The notes: generated by a model from the letters alone, not told the origin. A stretch of DNA of 64,000 bases from Sipunculus nudus (GCA_026874595.1 CM049320.1:43224714-43288713), one strand, 5' to 3'. Positions 49,563 to 62,334 are shown, counted from the first letter of the stretch. Program-made: numbers and translations.

Positions 49563-52160
49563 TGACTATAAAAGCTTTATGGACTCAAGTTAATAGTCAG
49601 AATTATTATTAATCTAACTTTATTACTCCTTTGAACACTAGTTATTTACTATGAGTATCTTTGTTTATACTTATTGTATCAGACCCCACTATATACTGCA
49701 GCAAGTGTGTACTGCGGGATGGCAGGAATGTAGGCTGTGGTACAATGATTCCTGTATTGTTATGTAACTTGTGTTTATGACTGATATTTGACTGATATGT
49801 TCAGTAGATCATAGTGTTGACATTCTTTGGTCATCAGATCTGTAAAGTAAAGCTAGTAGATCTGGTCCTGTTCGTATTATTCTCTGCTTTGATACCCCAT
49901 GTAATCAAAGCTTTTTCCCAAAGGGTTTACCAGTGCGGTCACACAAGGTGTCCTTTCACAGTCTGAATAAGGCTATTACAATGTACTGGCAAGAAAGCCC
50001 AGCACAGAAAATGTGTAAACTGGATGAGACTTACATTATCAGTGATAACAAATAATAAATCTAGAATTTTCATATACTTAACACTCAAGCTGGTAAAAAC
50101 AATACAACTAAGTAACCTGACAGTGATGAATGAGGTGGTATGTTGTGATGAATTGACTTAAATTCAGGAATTATCAATTACAAGTTATTTAGGAATCTTA
50201 ACACCTCAACTCTAAGCTGTTCATTCAGTGATGGGTAAAAAATAATGGGAAGAAGAAATGAAACAATGCACCTAGTATTAATTCATTTAGTCAGCATATA
50301 ATGTATGATGTAATAACTTCTTTGATTTGGGTAAATTAGCATGACCACAAAGATATGATACCAAAAATGAGATTAGTTTTTTGTGTCTAGCTTGTAATAA
50401 AAAAAAAAAAAGGCCGAGCAGCTGGGATGGTTAAGTGGGTAACAGACGTGACAAAATCAGTCATTTGTATTTATTCAGAAATCGTTGTGTGTATCTGTGA
50501 AGGCACAATAAACAAGGTCCAGCCCAACTGCACAGAATAAAGTCAGATTTTATAGGTCACATCAATCTTTGTTTATCTCTGTAAAGCAGTAGCTGGCACA
50601 ATTATACTGCAGACAGGAAACAAAAAAGTCTGCTTGAACTGTTTAGCAGATAATGCACAAACAAAACCACTTTACAGACTACAATGCTGAGATGCCAGAC
50701 CTGGGGATGTTTAGTACTACAGTTGCTGTCTGGTGGTTCACAGCTCTCTGCTCAGGCCAGACACAGATATTTTAAGGCTTAGAATCTTTTAGTTTTATGG
50801 TTGATTGTATTGATGCTTGTCTTATATCTGATCATTCGATGGTTTGGTTATCCTTTACATCTGGTTTCTTAAAAAATACATTTTTTGTCTGATTGAATGT
50901 GACATTATGTTTACCAATACCAGGTAAATAAGGGCTAGCTGTTCACTAAGGAGCTGTGTCTTGCCAGTAGATATTGCTGTGTGTATTTTAGAAAAGTTAA
51001 GATTGGAATCAGCCTGTTGAGTTTCCAAGGTGATATATATGTAGTTAATACAACACCAGTACTTCTAATGTCGTACTGTTCTATGAGCTACTGTACCTAC
51101 ATAATTAACTTGTCAACTGTTAAGTGATGAGTTCCTTTTAACTTACTAAAAATATGCCCTTTTTAAATGACAATCTCTGTTTCAGTATTCAGTAATATGA
51201 TTTAAGTCTGGTATGATACATAGCAATATGTAAGAGACCTCATCGCTAAGGTGATCAGTTTAATTACTTGGAATCCCATAAGTTTCCAGAAAAACAATGT
51301 CCTGACCAGTGATACCACCAAACAATTAATTTGGGATTCATTAAAATGGAAACAACACAAAACAGATAAAGTCTGTGTGACTCAATTAAGATTCCAAAAT
51401 TGTTAAAAAAAAGTTTTTTAAATTCATCAACAGATCTTTCCAAAGAGTGTTTCATTGTCATCTCCTGTCCATGTATTGACTGGTGTGGCATACACAGCTG
51501 ATGGAGGGGTCAGAGTCAGTCTCCATGAAGGATCAGTGATACCTTTCAGATTAAGAATGTATTCTGTCAGCCCTTGTGAACTCTCATCTGGGTATCATTT
51601 ACCTTGGATGCTGTATTTACTTTGATATATGTTTTCACCAGCAAGGGCCACTTAAACCTTTCCGTTTCTCTTAGGAGTTTACCTGTTTTTTCTTGTTAAT
51701 GAAGAATGCCAGATGAGTTTGTAGTGTTTTATTAGTGTGAGGGATTTTGACGTAGCATGTTGGATGATAATGATGATGCCACCCTCGATGCACTGGTAAA
51801 ACATGTCAGGGGATGATATATGTGGTGAGCACTAAACACAATGTTTCAAACTAAATGTTTACAATAAGGGGTACAGTGGAAAACTTTTGCCTGGGCTAGT
51901 ACAAAGAATAAGGCACAAAGTTCTATAGATGGGAAGGATCGAACCTAATGGATTCAGGTAAGAAGGCTCTAGATCAGAAATGAAGATGCCTAAAAAGCTT
52001 GTCAAAATTTATTAACTCATGGAGAGGCCATCATATATATGCCTTCAACAATCAGCATTGAACAAATTCTTTTGTCCTTCACAAACAAGATTTTATATAT
52101 GTCTCTCGTGCATGAAATGCCATTTTCATTTGCTATGGAAGGATTGTGGGGGTGGTTTCC
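49563..52160. other. intron sequence, mostly unique
   Basis: An A-rich run near 50400 precedes GGCCGAGCAGCTGGGATGG, a weak tRNA-head-like fragment without a B box. No gene recognised. Confidence 0.45.
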
Positions 52161-55131
52161 AGATGATTTAGACTGGGATCAATGTACAGCTAGCAGCTTA
52201 CTGATGATTAAGACTTGGATCAATGTACAGCTGGCAGCATACTCATACTGATGATTCAGACTTGGATCCGTGTACAGCTTGCAGCTTATTGATGATTAAG
52301 ACTGGGATCCATATACAGCTGGAACCTTACTGGTGATTCAGACTGGGATCCATGTACAGCTGGCAACTTACTGATGATTCAGACTGGGATCAATGTACAG
52401 CTAGCAGCTAACAAATGATTAAGACTGGGATCCATATACAGCTGGCAGCTTACTGATGATTCAGACTGGGATCCATGTACAACTGGCAGCTCACTGATGA
52501 TTCAGACTGGGATCCATGTACAGCTGGCAGCTTATTGATGGTTAAGACTGGGATCCATGTACAGCTGGCAACTTACTGATGATTCAGTCTCGGATCCATT
52601 TACAGCTAGAATTTTACTATTGATTTGGACTGGGATCCATGTACAGCTGGCAACTTACTGATGATTCAGACTGATCTAGTACAGCTGGCAGCTTACTGAT
52701 GATTCAGACTGGGATCCATATACAGCTGGCAGCTTACTGATGATTCAGACTGGGATCCATGTACAACTGGCACCTCACTGATGATTCAGACTGGGATCCA
52801 TGTACAGCTGGCAGCTTATTGATGGTTAAGACTGGGATCCATGTACAGCTGGCAGCTTACTGATGATTCAGACTGGGATCCATTTACAGCTAGAAACTTA
52901 CTGTTGATTTGGACTGGGATCCATGTACAGCTGGCAACTTACTGATGATTCAGACTGATCTAGTACAGCTGGCAGCTTACTGATGATTCAGACTGGGATC
53001 CATGTACAGCTGGCAGCTTACTGATGATTAAGACTGGGATCCATGTACAGCCAGCAGCTTACTGATGATTTGGAATGGGATCCATATACAGCTGGCAACT
53101 TACTGATGATTCAGACTGGGATCCATGTACAGCTGGCAGCTTACTGATGATTCAGACAGGGATCCATATACAGCTGGCAGCTTACTGATGATTCAGACTT
53201 GGATCCATGTAAAGCTGACAGCTTACTGATGATTCAGACAGGGATCCATATACAGCTGGCAGCTAACTGATGATTCAGACTTGGATCCATGTAAAGCTGA
53301 CGGCATACTGATGATTCAGACTGGGATCCATGTACAGCTGGCAAATTACTGATGATTAAGACTGGGATCCATATACAGTCAGCAACTTACTGATGATTCA
53401 GACTGGGATCCATGTACAGCTGGCAACTTACTGATGATTAAATGTGGGATCAATGTACAGCTGACAACTTACTAATGATTCAGACTGGGATCCATGTACA
53501 GCTGGCAGCATACTGATGATTCAGACTGGAATCCATGTACAGCTGGCAGCTTACTGATGATTCAGACTGGGATCCATGTACAGCTGGCAGCATACTGATG
53601 ATTCAGACTGGGATCCATGTGCAGCTGGCAGCTTACTGATGATTCAGACTGGGATCCATGTACAGCTGGCAGCATACTGATGATTCAGACTGGGATCCAT
53701 GTACAGCTGGCAGCATACTGATGAATCAGACTGGGATCCATGTACAGCTGGCAGCATACTGATGATTCAGACTGGGACCCATGTACAGCTCACAGCATAC
53801 TGATGATTCAGACTGGGATCCATGTACAGCTGGCAGCATACTGATGATTCAGACTGGGATCCATGTACAGCTGGCAGCTTACTGATGATTCAGACTGGGA
53901 TCCATGTACAGCTGGCAGCTTACTGATGATTCAGACTGGGATCCATGTACAGCTGGCAGCATACTGATGATTCAGACTGGGATCCATGTACAGCTGGCAG
54001 CATACTGATGAATCAGACTGGGATCCATGTACAGCTGGCAGCATACTGATGATTCAGACTGGGATCCATGTACAGCTGGCAGCATACTGATGATTCAGAC
54101 TGGGATCCATGTACAGCTGGCAACATACTGATGATTCAGACTGGGATCCATGTACAGCTGGCAGCATACTGATGATTCAGACTGGGATCCATGTACAGCT
54201 GGCAGCTTACTGATGATTCAGACTGGGATCCATGTAAAGCTGACAGCATACTGATGATTCAGACTGGGATCCATGTACAGCTGGCATCTTACTGATGATT
54301 AAGACTGGGATCCATGTACAGCTGGCAGCATACTGATGATTCAGACTGGGATCCATGTACAGCTGGCAGCATACTGATGATTCAGACTTGGATCCATGTA
54401 CAGCTCACAGCATACTGATGATTCAGACTGGGACCCATGTACAGCTCACAGCATACTGATGATTCAGACTGGGATCCATGTAAAGCTGACAGCATACTGA
54501 TGATTCAGACTGGGACCCATGTACAGCTCACAGCATACTGATGATTCAGACTGGGATCCATGTACAGCTGGCATCTTACTGATGATTCAGACTGGGATCC
54601 ATGTACAGCTGGCAGCATACTGATGATTCAGACTGGGATCCATGTACAGCTGGCATCTTACTGATGATTCAGACTGGGATCCATGTACAGCTGGCAGCAT
54701 ACTGATGATTCAGACTGGGATCCATGTACAGCTGGCAGCATACTGATGATTCAGACTTGGATCCATGTACAGCTCACAGCATACTGATGATTCAGACTGG
54801 GACCCATGTACAGCTCACAGCATACTGATGATTCAGACTGGGATCCATGTAAAGCTGACAGCATACTGATGATTCAGACTGGGACCCATGTACAGCTCAC
54901 AGCATACTGATGATTCAGACTGGGATCCATGTACAGCTGGCAGCATACTGATGATTCAGACTGGGACCCATGTACAGCTCACAGCATACTGATGATTCAG
55001 ACTGGGATCCATGTACAGCTGGCAGCATACTGATGATTCAGACTGGGACCCATGTACAGCTCACAGCATACTGATGATTCAGACTGGGATCCATGTACAG
55101 CTGGCATCTTACTGATGATTCAGACTGGGAT
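52161..55131 (+). repeat. 41-bp minisatellite array (about 72 copies)
   Basis: Units ACTGATGATTCAGACTGGGA plus TCCATGTACAGCTGGCAGCA. Variants GGACCCATGTACAGCTCACAG and CATGTAAAGCTGACAGC recur in ordered groups in the 3' third. Divergence is highest at the 5' end. Since 41 is not a multiple of 3, no long ORF persists. Confidence 0.97.
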
Positions 55132-55132
55132 C

Positions 55133-56640
55133 ATCATGAATCTTTCCTTGATTATTGACCGTGACTAGCTTTGTCAGTTCCAGAAAAGTGGTGTATTTTT
55201 AGCTCAGCTGACTATAAGTCATCTGAGCTATAGTCGTGGTCCATTGTCCGTCCGTCTGTCTGTCCGTCCGTCCGTCCGTAGATGTGGCACGTTTTGAAAC
55301 CGTAAGACCTAGGAATCCAAAATTCAGCATAATGTTAGATGTCCCCAAGATCTCCTACCAAGCCGAAAACTGGGTCTTTGCGACTTCATTCCTTTGAGAA
55401 ATTAAGGAAAAACCTCAATTTTTTATTAAAAACCTATTTTCACACTTAAGAACTGCCTAATATCAAAACCACTCATCTGTTTTTCCTCATATTTCCTATA
55501 AATAATCCTCTATATAATTCCTATGTACATGCCAGAAATTAGGTCTGTATTATTTAATTTAAAAAAGTTATGGGCCCAAACATAATGCATTTTGTAAATA
55601 ATCAGGAAAGAAATTTTATCACTTAACACAAAACTTGTTAAAGCTAAGCTCTTTTTTTCCAGTAATATTACTTTTATTAATCAAAATTAAATTTTATACC
55701 CAAAATTAGATCAAAATCTTTTAAATTTTTAAAAATATTAGAAAAAATAAAAAATTGGTACCTTAAATTTTGCCCAACTTTGACCATGGCACGTTTTTTT
55801 GCTGTAACTGCTGTGGATTTAATTTTCACAGCATGTTTTTTGTTAGCATTACAACTGTTAACACCAAAAATTTGAAACCAGTTGATCAAAAACTGTAGAT
55901 TTTATTCAAGTTTTCAAGCACCATGTCACTTATTGCCAGTGTTATGCAGTTTGCTAGAGCTCAGCTCCTGAGCTTCAGCTCTAAGTTCCTTAAATTTGGC
56001 ATACAGTTAGATTTCTCCAAAATCCCCTACCATGCCAAGAATTTGGTCACTAGGACTTAATTCCTTTGAGATATCAATGAAAAACTTCATTTTTCCATTA
56101 AAAACCCAATGTTACACTTTAAGACTGCCTAATATCAAAACCACTGATCTGACTTTGATCATATATAATATACATATTTTTCTATACATTCACTATGCAC
56201 ATGCCAGAAATGATGTCAGTATTGTATTTTTTTTTTAAGTTATGGGCCCAAACATAATGCACTTTGTAAAAAAATCAAGAAATATATTTACTCCCTTAAC
56301 AAGGGCATTGCTGAAGCTAGAGATCTTTTTTGTCAGGGATGTAACATTATTTAATCAAGATTCAATTGAATACCCAAAATTAGTTCTGAATTTTTCAAAT
56401 TTTATAAGTTATTAGTATAAATATAAAATTAGTACCTTAAATTTTGCCCAACTGTGACCATTCCACGTTTGTTTCCCGTGAGCACTGTTGATATAATTTT
56501 CATATCATGCACACATAAGGATTTCAGCTTTTTAGTTTAGAAAGCTGAAAGAAATTTGCCAAATATTGTAGCTTTTATTAATGTTTTTTATGAGACCCTG
56601 TCAGACTTTGGCTCTCTCCAGCCCCTCTTGAGTCACCTGT
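55133..56640 (+). mobile_element. hairpin-headed non-autonomous element with two diverged core units
   Basis: Begins with a block shared with 5540-5620, then the head hairpin AGCTCAGCTGACT-ATA-AGTCATCTGAGCT (from about 55201, 12 of 13 pairs) and a GTCCGTCCGTCTGTCTGTCC stretch. Two long units follow: CTGCCTAATATCAAAACCAC at about 55452 and 56126, AAGTTATGGGCCCAAACATA at about 55565 and 56237, and CTTAAATTTTGCCCAACT at about 55764 and 56435, giving a spacing near 672 bp. No transposase. The right end is taken as AGCCCCTCTTGAGTCACC. Confidence 0.7.
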
Positions 56641-57879
56641 ATGTTGACCTTGTTGACCTTTCATCAAATTATGCACGCTTGAGGGGAGAATCCAGGCAGC
56701 TTATGGCCAGCCACAGTTGATCCAGGTGTTCAACCCAACTCATCTAGTAGTTTTAACCAACAACATAACAATAAACAATAAATTAATAAATTTTTATTGG
56801 TTTTTAATAACAAATTAAAGAAAAATAGAAAAGGAATTTGTTAGTTTATAATAACAGGAAATTAACTTGCAGTTACTGATGATATAAGAATCTTGTATCG
56901 ATGGGTAGAATGTCACATATTCCAAATAACACCATGCAGTCACCTATGGCATTTTTCAGTTCATTTTTAATGATAAAGAAGTAAATCATATTATTCATTA
57001 CTAATCATTAAGGATTATATGAAGGAAATTAATGATAGACAAAGATGCAGTTGATAATATTAATCTAGATTCCTACTGTGTCTAGTGTGTACATTGATGT
57101 GAAATTAGTCCAAAATGAATTTTTTACAGTTATTTTTTAATATAAATAAAAGCCATTAAACCAGGTACTTATGATCATTATTTAAATGTGTGAATTTTGT
57201 ATATTCTGGATTCTCAACATCATTGTTTGGTGAAAACAGAATAAATACCAGACATGGTGCGAATACTTTGTAATTGTATTTAAATACGAATATAATTATG
57301 TACTCCATTATAAAATTTCTTGCATAAAGAATGGGAATTCAGGTACAAATTAAAGTATATGAATACTCGTGCAAATACTTTCAAAATGTATTCATGAATG
57401 CATTCATGAATATATTCTTTAATATTATTTTAATAATCATATCAGTTATATTTCATTTTAAAAAAATCATATGATTCTCTTATTTTTTTTAATAAAAATT
57501 ATATTTGGGACAATATTTATAATTTTTTTAATAAATAGTTAAACTCTTATATTATATGTTCTGCTTATAAGTTATATGGCCAAGTCAAAATCTGTGTGAC
57601 AGTAGTACTCCATTTGTTAATAAAATAAATGAAATCAATCCTCTTCACTGTCTCCAAAGGTACTATCAAAATCATACATAAGCTAAACAACAACAACTCA
57701 TAATACAGCTTATATTTATTACCACACAAAACCAGCATGTGCCTCATTTCTAAATAATATTTTTTTATCATATATAACAGCTGAGCGTCGTGACCCATAG
57801 GTCCCTTGTTTTTAATTTTAAACAAATATTTTTCAATTTTTTCACTATAAAATGACAACAGGCATGTCAGTTTATCAGT
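56641..57879. other. AT-rich intron sequence with an element end
   Basis: At 57780-57812, AGCTGAGCGTCGTGACCC then GGTCCCTTGTTT forms a small GACC/GGTC hairpin and resembles the 3' terminus of a hairpin-type element. The body is otherwise AT-rich and unrecognised. Confidence 0.4.
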
Positions 57880-58160
57880 TGTGATTACATCTCGCCCAAA
57901 AACCTAGTGTGTTTATTGATCACAAGTGGACGGCCTTTAGTAATCACCCTGTCTGTCTGCTGTTTGTCTAGCTGTCTGTCTGTCCTACCGTCCATCCACA
58001 CAAATATGTTTCCAGTTGGTAACTACAGGTTGGATTGACACATGGATTTCAAACTTGACTTTTATATGACCTACCACTAAAGCAAGACCCTATATGATTT
58101 TTTTGTCATGAGGTCAAAGGTCAAGGGTACAGGACTCACTTATTTAAAATATTATGGCTG
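57880..58160 (+). mobile_element. fragment of a TCTG-rich dispersed element
   Basis: Contains TTTATTGATCACAAGTGG, then CTGTCTGTCTGCTGTTTGTC and TAGCTGTCTGTCTGTCCTAC, the same kind of head tract as the elements at 43887 and 55202. Followed by GAGGTCAAAGGTCAAGGG. No coding. Confidence 0.45.
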
Positions 58161-58520
58161 CATTTTAAGGCAAGCTTTTCATCCCAAACTTTCCATCTTG
58201 CACATTTAGCTTACTTTAATAGAATGAAAAGCTGCTATAATAAGATATAGACATTTGGAATACATTTAGTAATACACACCTGATACTCAAAAGGTCTGCC
58301 AAGTGCAGACTGTGTAGTGTTAGCCCTCGGACAGTGACCTGGGTCACACTCAAACACAGATCTACAAGCAAAACAAAGACTAGGAAAAGCTGAAGTTTGT
58401 GCAGTTCTGGGAAAAACATTTGTTAAAAGAAAATTGAAGAAAATACAGAGGGGGACATCAAAGACAGAACTCACTGTGGATCACTGGAACCATATGTGGG
58501 AATCAAGTGCAGAGATGATT

Positions 58521-58735
58521 GGCTTGTACTCTGGTTGGTCTGTAATCTGGTTAGTCTGTACTCTGGTTGGTCTGTACTCTGGTTGGTCTGTAATCTGGTT
58601 GGTCTGTACTCTGGTTGGTCTGTAATCTGGTTGGTCTGTACTCTGGTTGGTCTGTAATCTGGTTGGTCTGTACTCTGGTTGGTCTGTAATCTGGTTGGTC
58701 TGTACTCTGGTTGGTCTGTACTCTGGTTGGTCTCT
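58521..58735 (+). repeat. 16-bp minisatellite (about 13 copies)
   Basis: Alternating GTCTGTAATCTGGTTG and GTCTGTACTCTGGTTG, so partly a 32-bp dimer. Degenerate TGGTTG-rich sequence continues to about 59130. Confidence 0.94.
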
Positions 58736-59333
58736 TTCTGGATGACCGTTACTCTAGTTGGTCTCTTTCTGATTGTCAGCTTCTGGTTGTTTTGAACTCT
58801 GGTTGATGTATTTCTGATTGGTCTTCACTCTCATGACTGTCTCTGGTTGACCCATACTGTTCTGTTGCTAGATGGTCTGTTTGGTCTATTCTGGTTGGTC
58901 AGCTTTGGTCTCTCCTTTGGATGGTCTGTTTAAAGATTGTCTCTATCTCTTTCTGGTGGTTCTATTTCATGTTGATCTGTACTCATATTGATATATTTTT
59001 GGTGGTTGGTTTGTTTATGGTGGGTATGTTTCTGATAGCTCTGTATGTTTGGTCATTACTTTTGTGGTTGTTGCTGATGGTTATGCTTGTGGTTGGGCTT
59101 TACTCTGGAGGTTCTGCTGCTGGTGGATCTGTTTAAGCTGGTGGTCTGTTTCTATGAAGAGCCTTTCTTAGTCTGTTGTGATCTTCATGACTACAGCCTG
59201 TACTGGTGAACTTGATCTTCTGATGGGCTGGAGGTGTTTCTGTAGCAGCATGTGGTAGCTCCTGAAACTTTATCAAGTACCAGTGCAGGATAGGTCTGTA
59301 CTAGTGGTAGGTTCACACCAGGTTCAAGACTGC

Positions 59334-59590
59334 CATGGACTCTCAAACCTGGTAATGATTGTAACAAATACCACCATGGACTCTCAGTCTTGGTTATGTC
59401 ATTGTAACAGGTACCACCATGGACTCTCAGTCTTGGTAATGTCATTGTAACAGGTACCACCATGGACTCTCAGTCTTGGTAATGTCATTGTAACAGGTAC
59501 CACCATGGACTCTCAAACCCTGTTATGATAGTAACAGGTACCACCACAGACTCTGAGACTTTGTAATGATTGTAACAGGCTAACTCTTAC
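59334..59590 (+). repeat. 43-bp tandem repeat (about 6 copies)
   Basis: Units CATGGACTCTCAGTCTTGG plus TAATGTCATTGTAACAGGTA at 43-bp spacing (for example 59374 and 59417), more diverged at both ends. Confidence 0.93.
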
Positions 59591-60072
59591 TTTCAGCTTG
59601 GTATACCAAATAGTAAATGCAAAAAAAAAAATTTAAAACTGTTACTTTAAAAAATATTTTCTGTTAGCAGTTGTAAACAGAAAGCTAAACTGAAGATCAG
59701 GTTCCAAAAATCCTTGTTTAAGCAAGTTGATTCAGCATTTAAAAAGTTTAACTCTAACTGGCATGATTTCTTTTTTTTTAAAAATCACTATTTGATACTG
59801 ATCAACAATGAAATTTGTATTTATTTGGACAGGTGAGTCAATTTTAAAAGCATATAGGGTTGTGTGTTGTTCATTTTATTTTTACTTATCTTGACAGAAC
59901 ATGACCTTTCCGAATTCTGCAAAATCTTTTGTTCAGTCGTATTAGCATTTTGTAAGTATTATAAGCTAGATAACTTAAGCTGAAGCCAAATGTCATGGGC
60001 ATGGAGCACTTGTAATCTTTTCTGAGGAGCTTTTCAGAAGTGGAAAGTTGTTAGATTTAATCTTTCACTGCT
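59591..60072. other. AT-rich intron sequence
   Basis: Nothing recognised. Confidence 0.5.
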
Positions 60073-60090
60073 TTAACACTTTCGCTGCCT

Positions 60091-60110
60091 ATGACGAGTA
60101 TACTCGTCAT
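60091..60110. promoter_or_regulatory. 20-bp perfect palindrome at the element's left end
   Basis: ATGACGAGTATACTCGTCAT is its own reverse complement. A near copy, ATGACGGGTATTCTCGTCAT, lies at 60134-60153. They are absent from the right end and may be transposase-binding subterminal repeats. Confidence 0.8.
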
Positions 60111-61193
60111 ATTTTCTGATTCCTCCAGTGCCTATGACGGGTATTCTCGTCATGAATTTATCAGCAATTTTCAGTAAGAAATCCCTTAAATTTATCAATA
60201 AACTCTGCGCAGGTGAGTAGTAGTTCATTTATAAATTAGTTTCTTGTCATGAAATAGTAAAATTTTTAATTCATCAGTGCGCTTGATAACTCGAAAGCAA
60301 GAAAGGTTTTGGGGCGTGAAAATATCCACGGCTCTCGTCCTTTACCGTGAAATAAGTTCATGACCCGCTGTAGTGTAAAATTGATACCGTGTAGAAGTAT
60401 TCCTTAGATTCAAACGAAAGCGAGGACCGCATAAAAATCTTTCTAGTTTTATATTTGGGCGTATTTTAGCCACTTACTTGCGGCAAACCCGCTGGTGAGA
60501 CGGAGGTGTGACAGATCGCACCTTAGGTGTGAACTTGAGATAGCGAGGCGTGAAGTCGTTCAGGTTTATTGCCCCGCGAGGACAGCCTATTGCGCAATCA
60601 ACAACAATAGGGCGCGTGCCACATGCCTGACACACAGATCGGCAGGGTAATCAGAACGCGGCTGCATATTATTTGTTTGGCATATTTGGATATCTCACGT
60701 ATCCTATACATTTAGAGAAAGCAATATGCTTGTGTAAGTACCTTCGCCAACAAGTGCATGTAAATTGTAAAATTCTGAAAGCAAACTCGGACGATCACTT
60801 GCGGAACATGTCAACTGGCCCTTTTGTGCACCAACAATCCCAACCGCACTTTGGAATTCACCATATGCACCCCGATGTATGACTTTCAGACAATTCATAA
60901 TAAAGTATTATATCATGAGCCCTAGAGTTGATCATATTAGGTTACACTTTGATCACACGCAATTTTCAATTTTCGTATAATTCCCGGCTTCATTTGACGG
61001 TGACAATGACGAGGTCCACTTATCATGCTGTCGCCACGGTATGTAAATAACTCTATGACTGTGTGTAATAAAAGATAAAACAATTTTTAGAATTATAATG
61101 ATTGGTAGAATCAGTTTGTTCATAATGAAAAGCAAAATTGTAATTTTTTTCAGTAAAAATAAAAGTTTGTAAAATGAAAGAAAAAGAAAAAAA

Positions 61194-61272
61194 AGGAAAG
61201 GGGAATCGAACTTGCGCGGTTTTCCATCTCTCGTCACTTGACCTGCTACATAACCCCTAAGCCATCTTTTCC
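61194..61272 (-). tRNA. tRNA-like sequence (pseudogene or SINE head)
   Basis: Read on the minus strand, GGAAAAGATGGCTTAGGGG gives a consensus A box (TGGCTTAGGGG), and AGTTCGATTCC gives a near-perfect B box, 79 nt in all, with a weak GGAAA/TTTCC acceptor stem and a T-rich Pol III terminator downstream. The anticodon stem does not pair convincingly, so a tRNA pseudogene or tRNA-derived SINE head is more likely than a functional tRNA. Confidence 0.5.
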
Positions 61273-61521
61273 ACATGTACAAGTGTTCCATGAAAGTTTC
61301 TAGCAATCATAAACCAGAATAAGACACAAACCCTCTCGAGTTCTACCAGATCGAAGAAGTGACATTAGAACTGTGATGATCATACATGATGATAACTGTG
61401 ACGTTTTATAATCTTCATCGATTATTTCAACTAATACATCGAAGGTCGATCCGAGTGTGTACAGGAGCCGCTATTGCGTGAACCGCTGGACTTTCCAGGT
61501 CCTGGTGTAAACATATGAATT

Positions 61522-61524
61522 CTT

Positions 61525-61590
<66 letters not shown>

Positions 61591-61630
61591 AATTATACAT
61601 ATATTATATATATATTATATATATATATTT
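61522..61630 (+). repeat. compound (CT)n-(TA)n microsatellite
   Basis: A CT run to about 61568 followed by alternating A/T with small interruptions. Confidence 0.95.
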
Positions 61631-61900
61631 GTGCATGTGAGGGCGCATCTGTGTTTGTGTGCGCTTGTTTCCTTTGAAGTCCTTTCTGGCTGTAGGCCTA
61701 ATTAGCTAATTAGGCCGAACAGGGTTATGACATCCTTCTATGCATAACACCTCAGGCAAGTTTTATGGCCCTTGCACCAGGTGGACTTCACACCCTCGTT
61801 ATCAGCTTTTCACACCTAGAACTTACTCACCCGGACCTCCCCGAGACTGTTGCAGGACCTGGCACTGGGGGAATATTTGGCTGGGCAGCGAATGTGTTAA

Positions 61901-62334
61901 GACTAATGATTCTTGTGAATTTCTTAAATTTTGAAATACTACATAATTTTTTCTCCAATTTAATAAACCTGAAGTTTCAACCAAGTGCTCGGAGAGTTTG
62001 TAAATGGAGAAGTGTGTAAACCTGTAACTGTGAACTTGATATTTAAGGTCAAATCTGTGGAACTAAATGATTTCTCTAAACACCATAACATTTGAAGTAG
62101 TGCATATTCTTTTCCTTGAATTTGGAGATGGGGGGCCCACAGAGAGGGCAGAGGTATTTGTTTTTTTTTTCAAAAACAAACCCATTCTAGTTTATATCTG
62201 TCATTGTCACATGACCTGCTTTACCTACCCATAATGCAGAATAATATGATTTAGAATACACAGGTGAAATCTCCAGCTTATCATAGTCAGAGCTTTCTGT
62301 AAAATCATCAATAACAATTTAAATAAGAAAAGTC
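61901..62334. other. intron sequence
   Basis: No gene, RNA or repeat recognised. Confidence 0.5.

Larger units (their letters stand above)
60073..61900. mobile_element. piggyBac-like non-autonomous element flanked by TTAA
   Basis: TTAA (60073-60076) is followed by CACTTTCGCTGCC (60077-60089). The other end is GGCAGCGAATGTG (61884-61896) followed by TTAA (61897-61900), a 12/13 terminal inverted repeat with the TTAA target duplication typical of piggyBac-superfamily elements. A subterminal pair also matches in inverse orientation: ATTCCTCCAGTGCC (60119-60132) and GGCACTGGGGGAAT (61861-61874), 13/14. The interior has a CpG-rich third (about 60280-60660), a minus-strand tRNA-like sequence and microsatellites. 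No transposase was recognised; the longest frame (117 codons, minus, 60953-61306) crosses the tRNA-like part. Confidence 0.68.

Noticed and set aside
60673..60882. 69-codon ORF as piggyBac transposase fragment
   Set aside because: No recognisable transposase motif or C-terminal zinc-finger pattern; too short to support.
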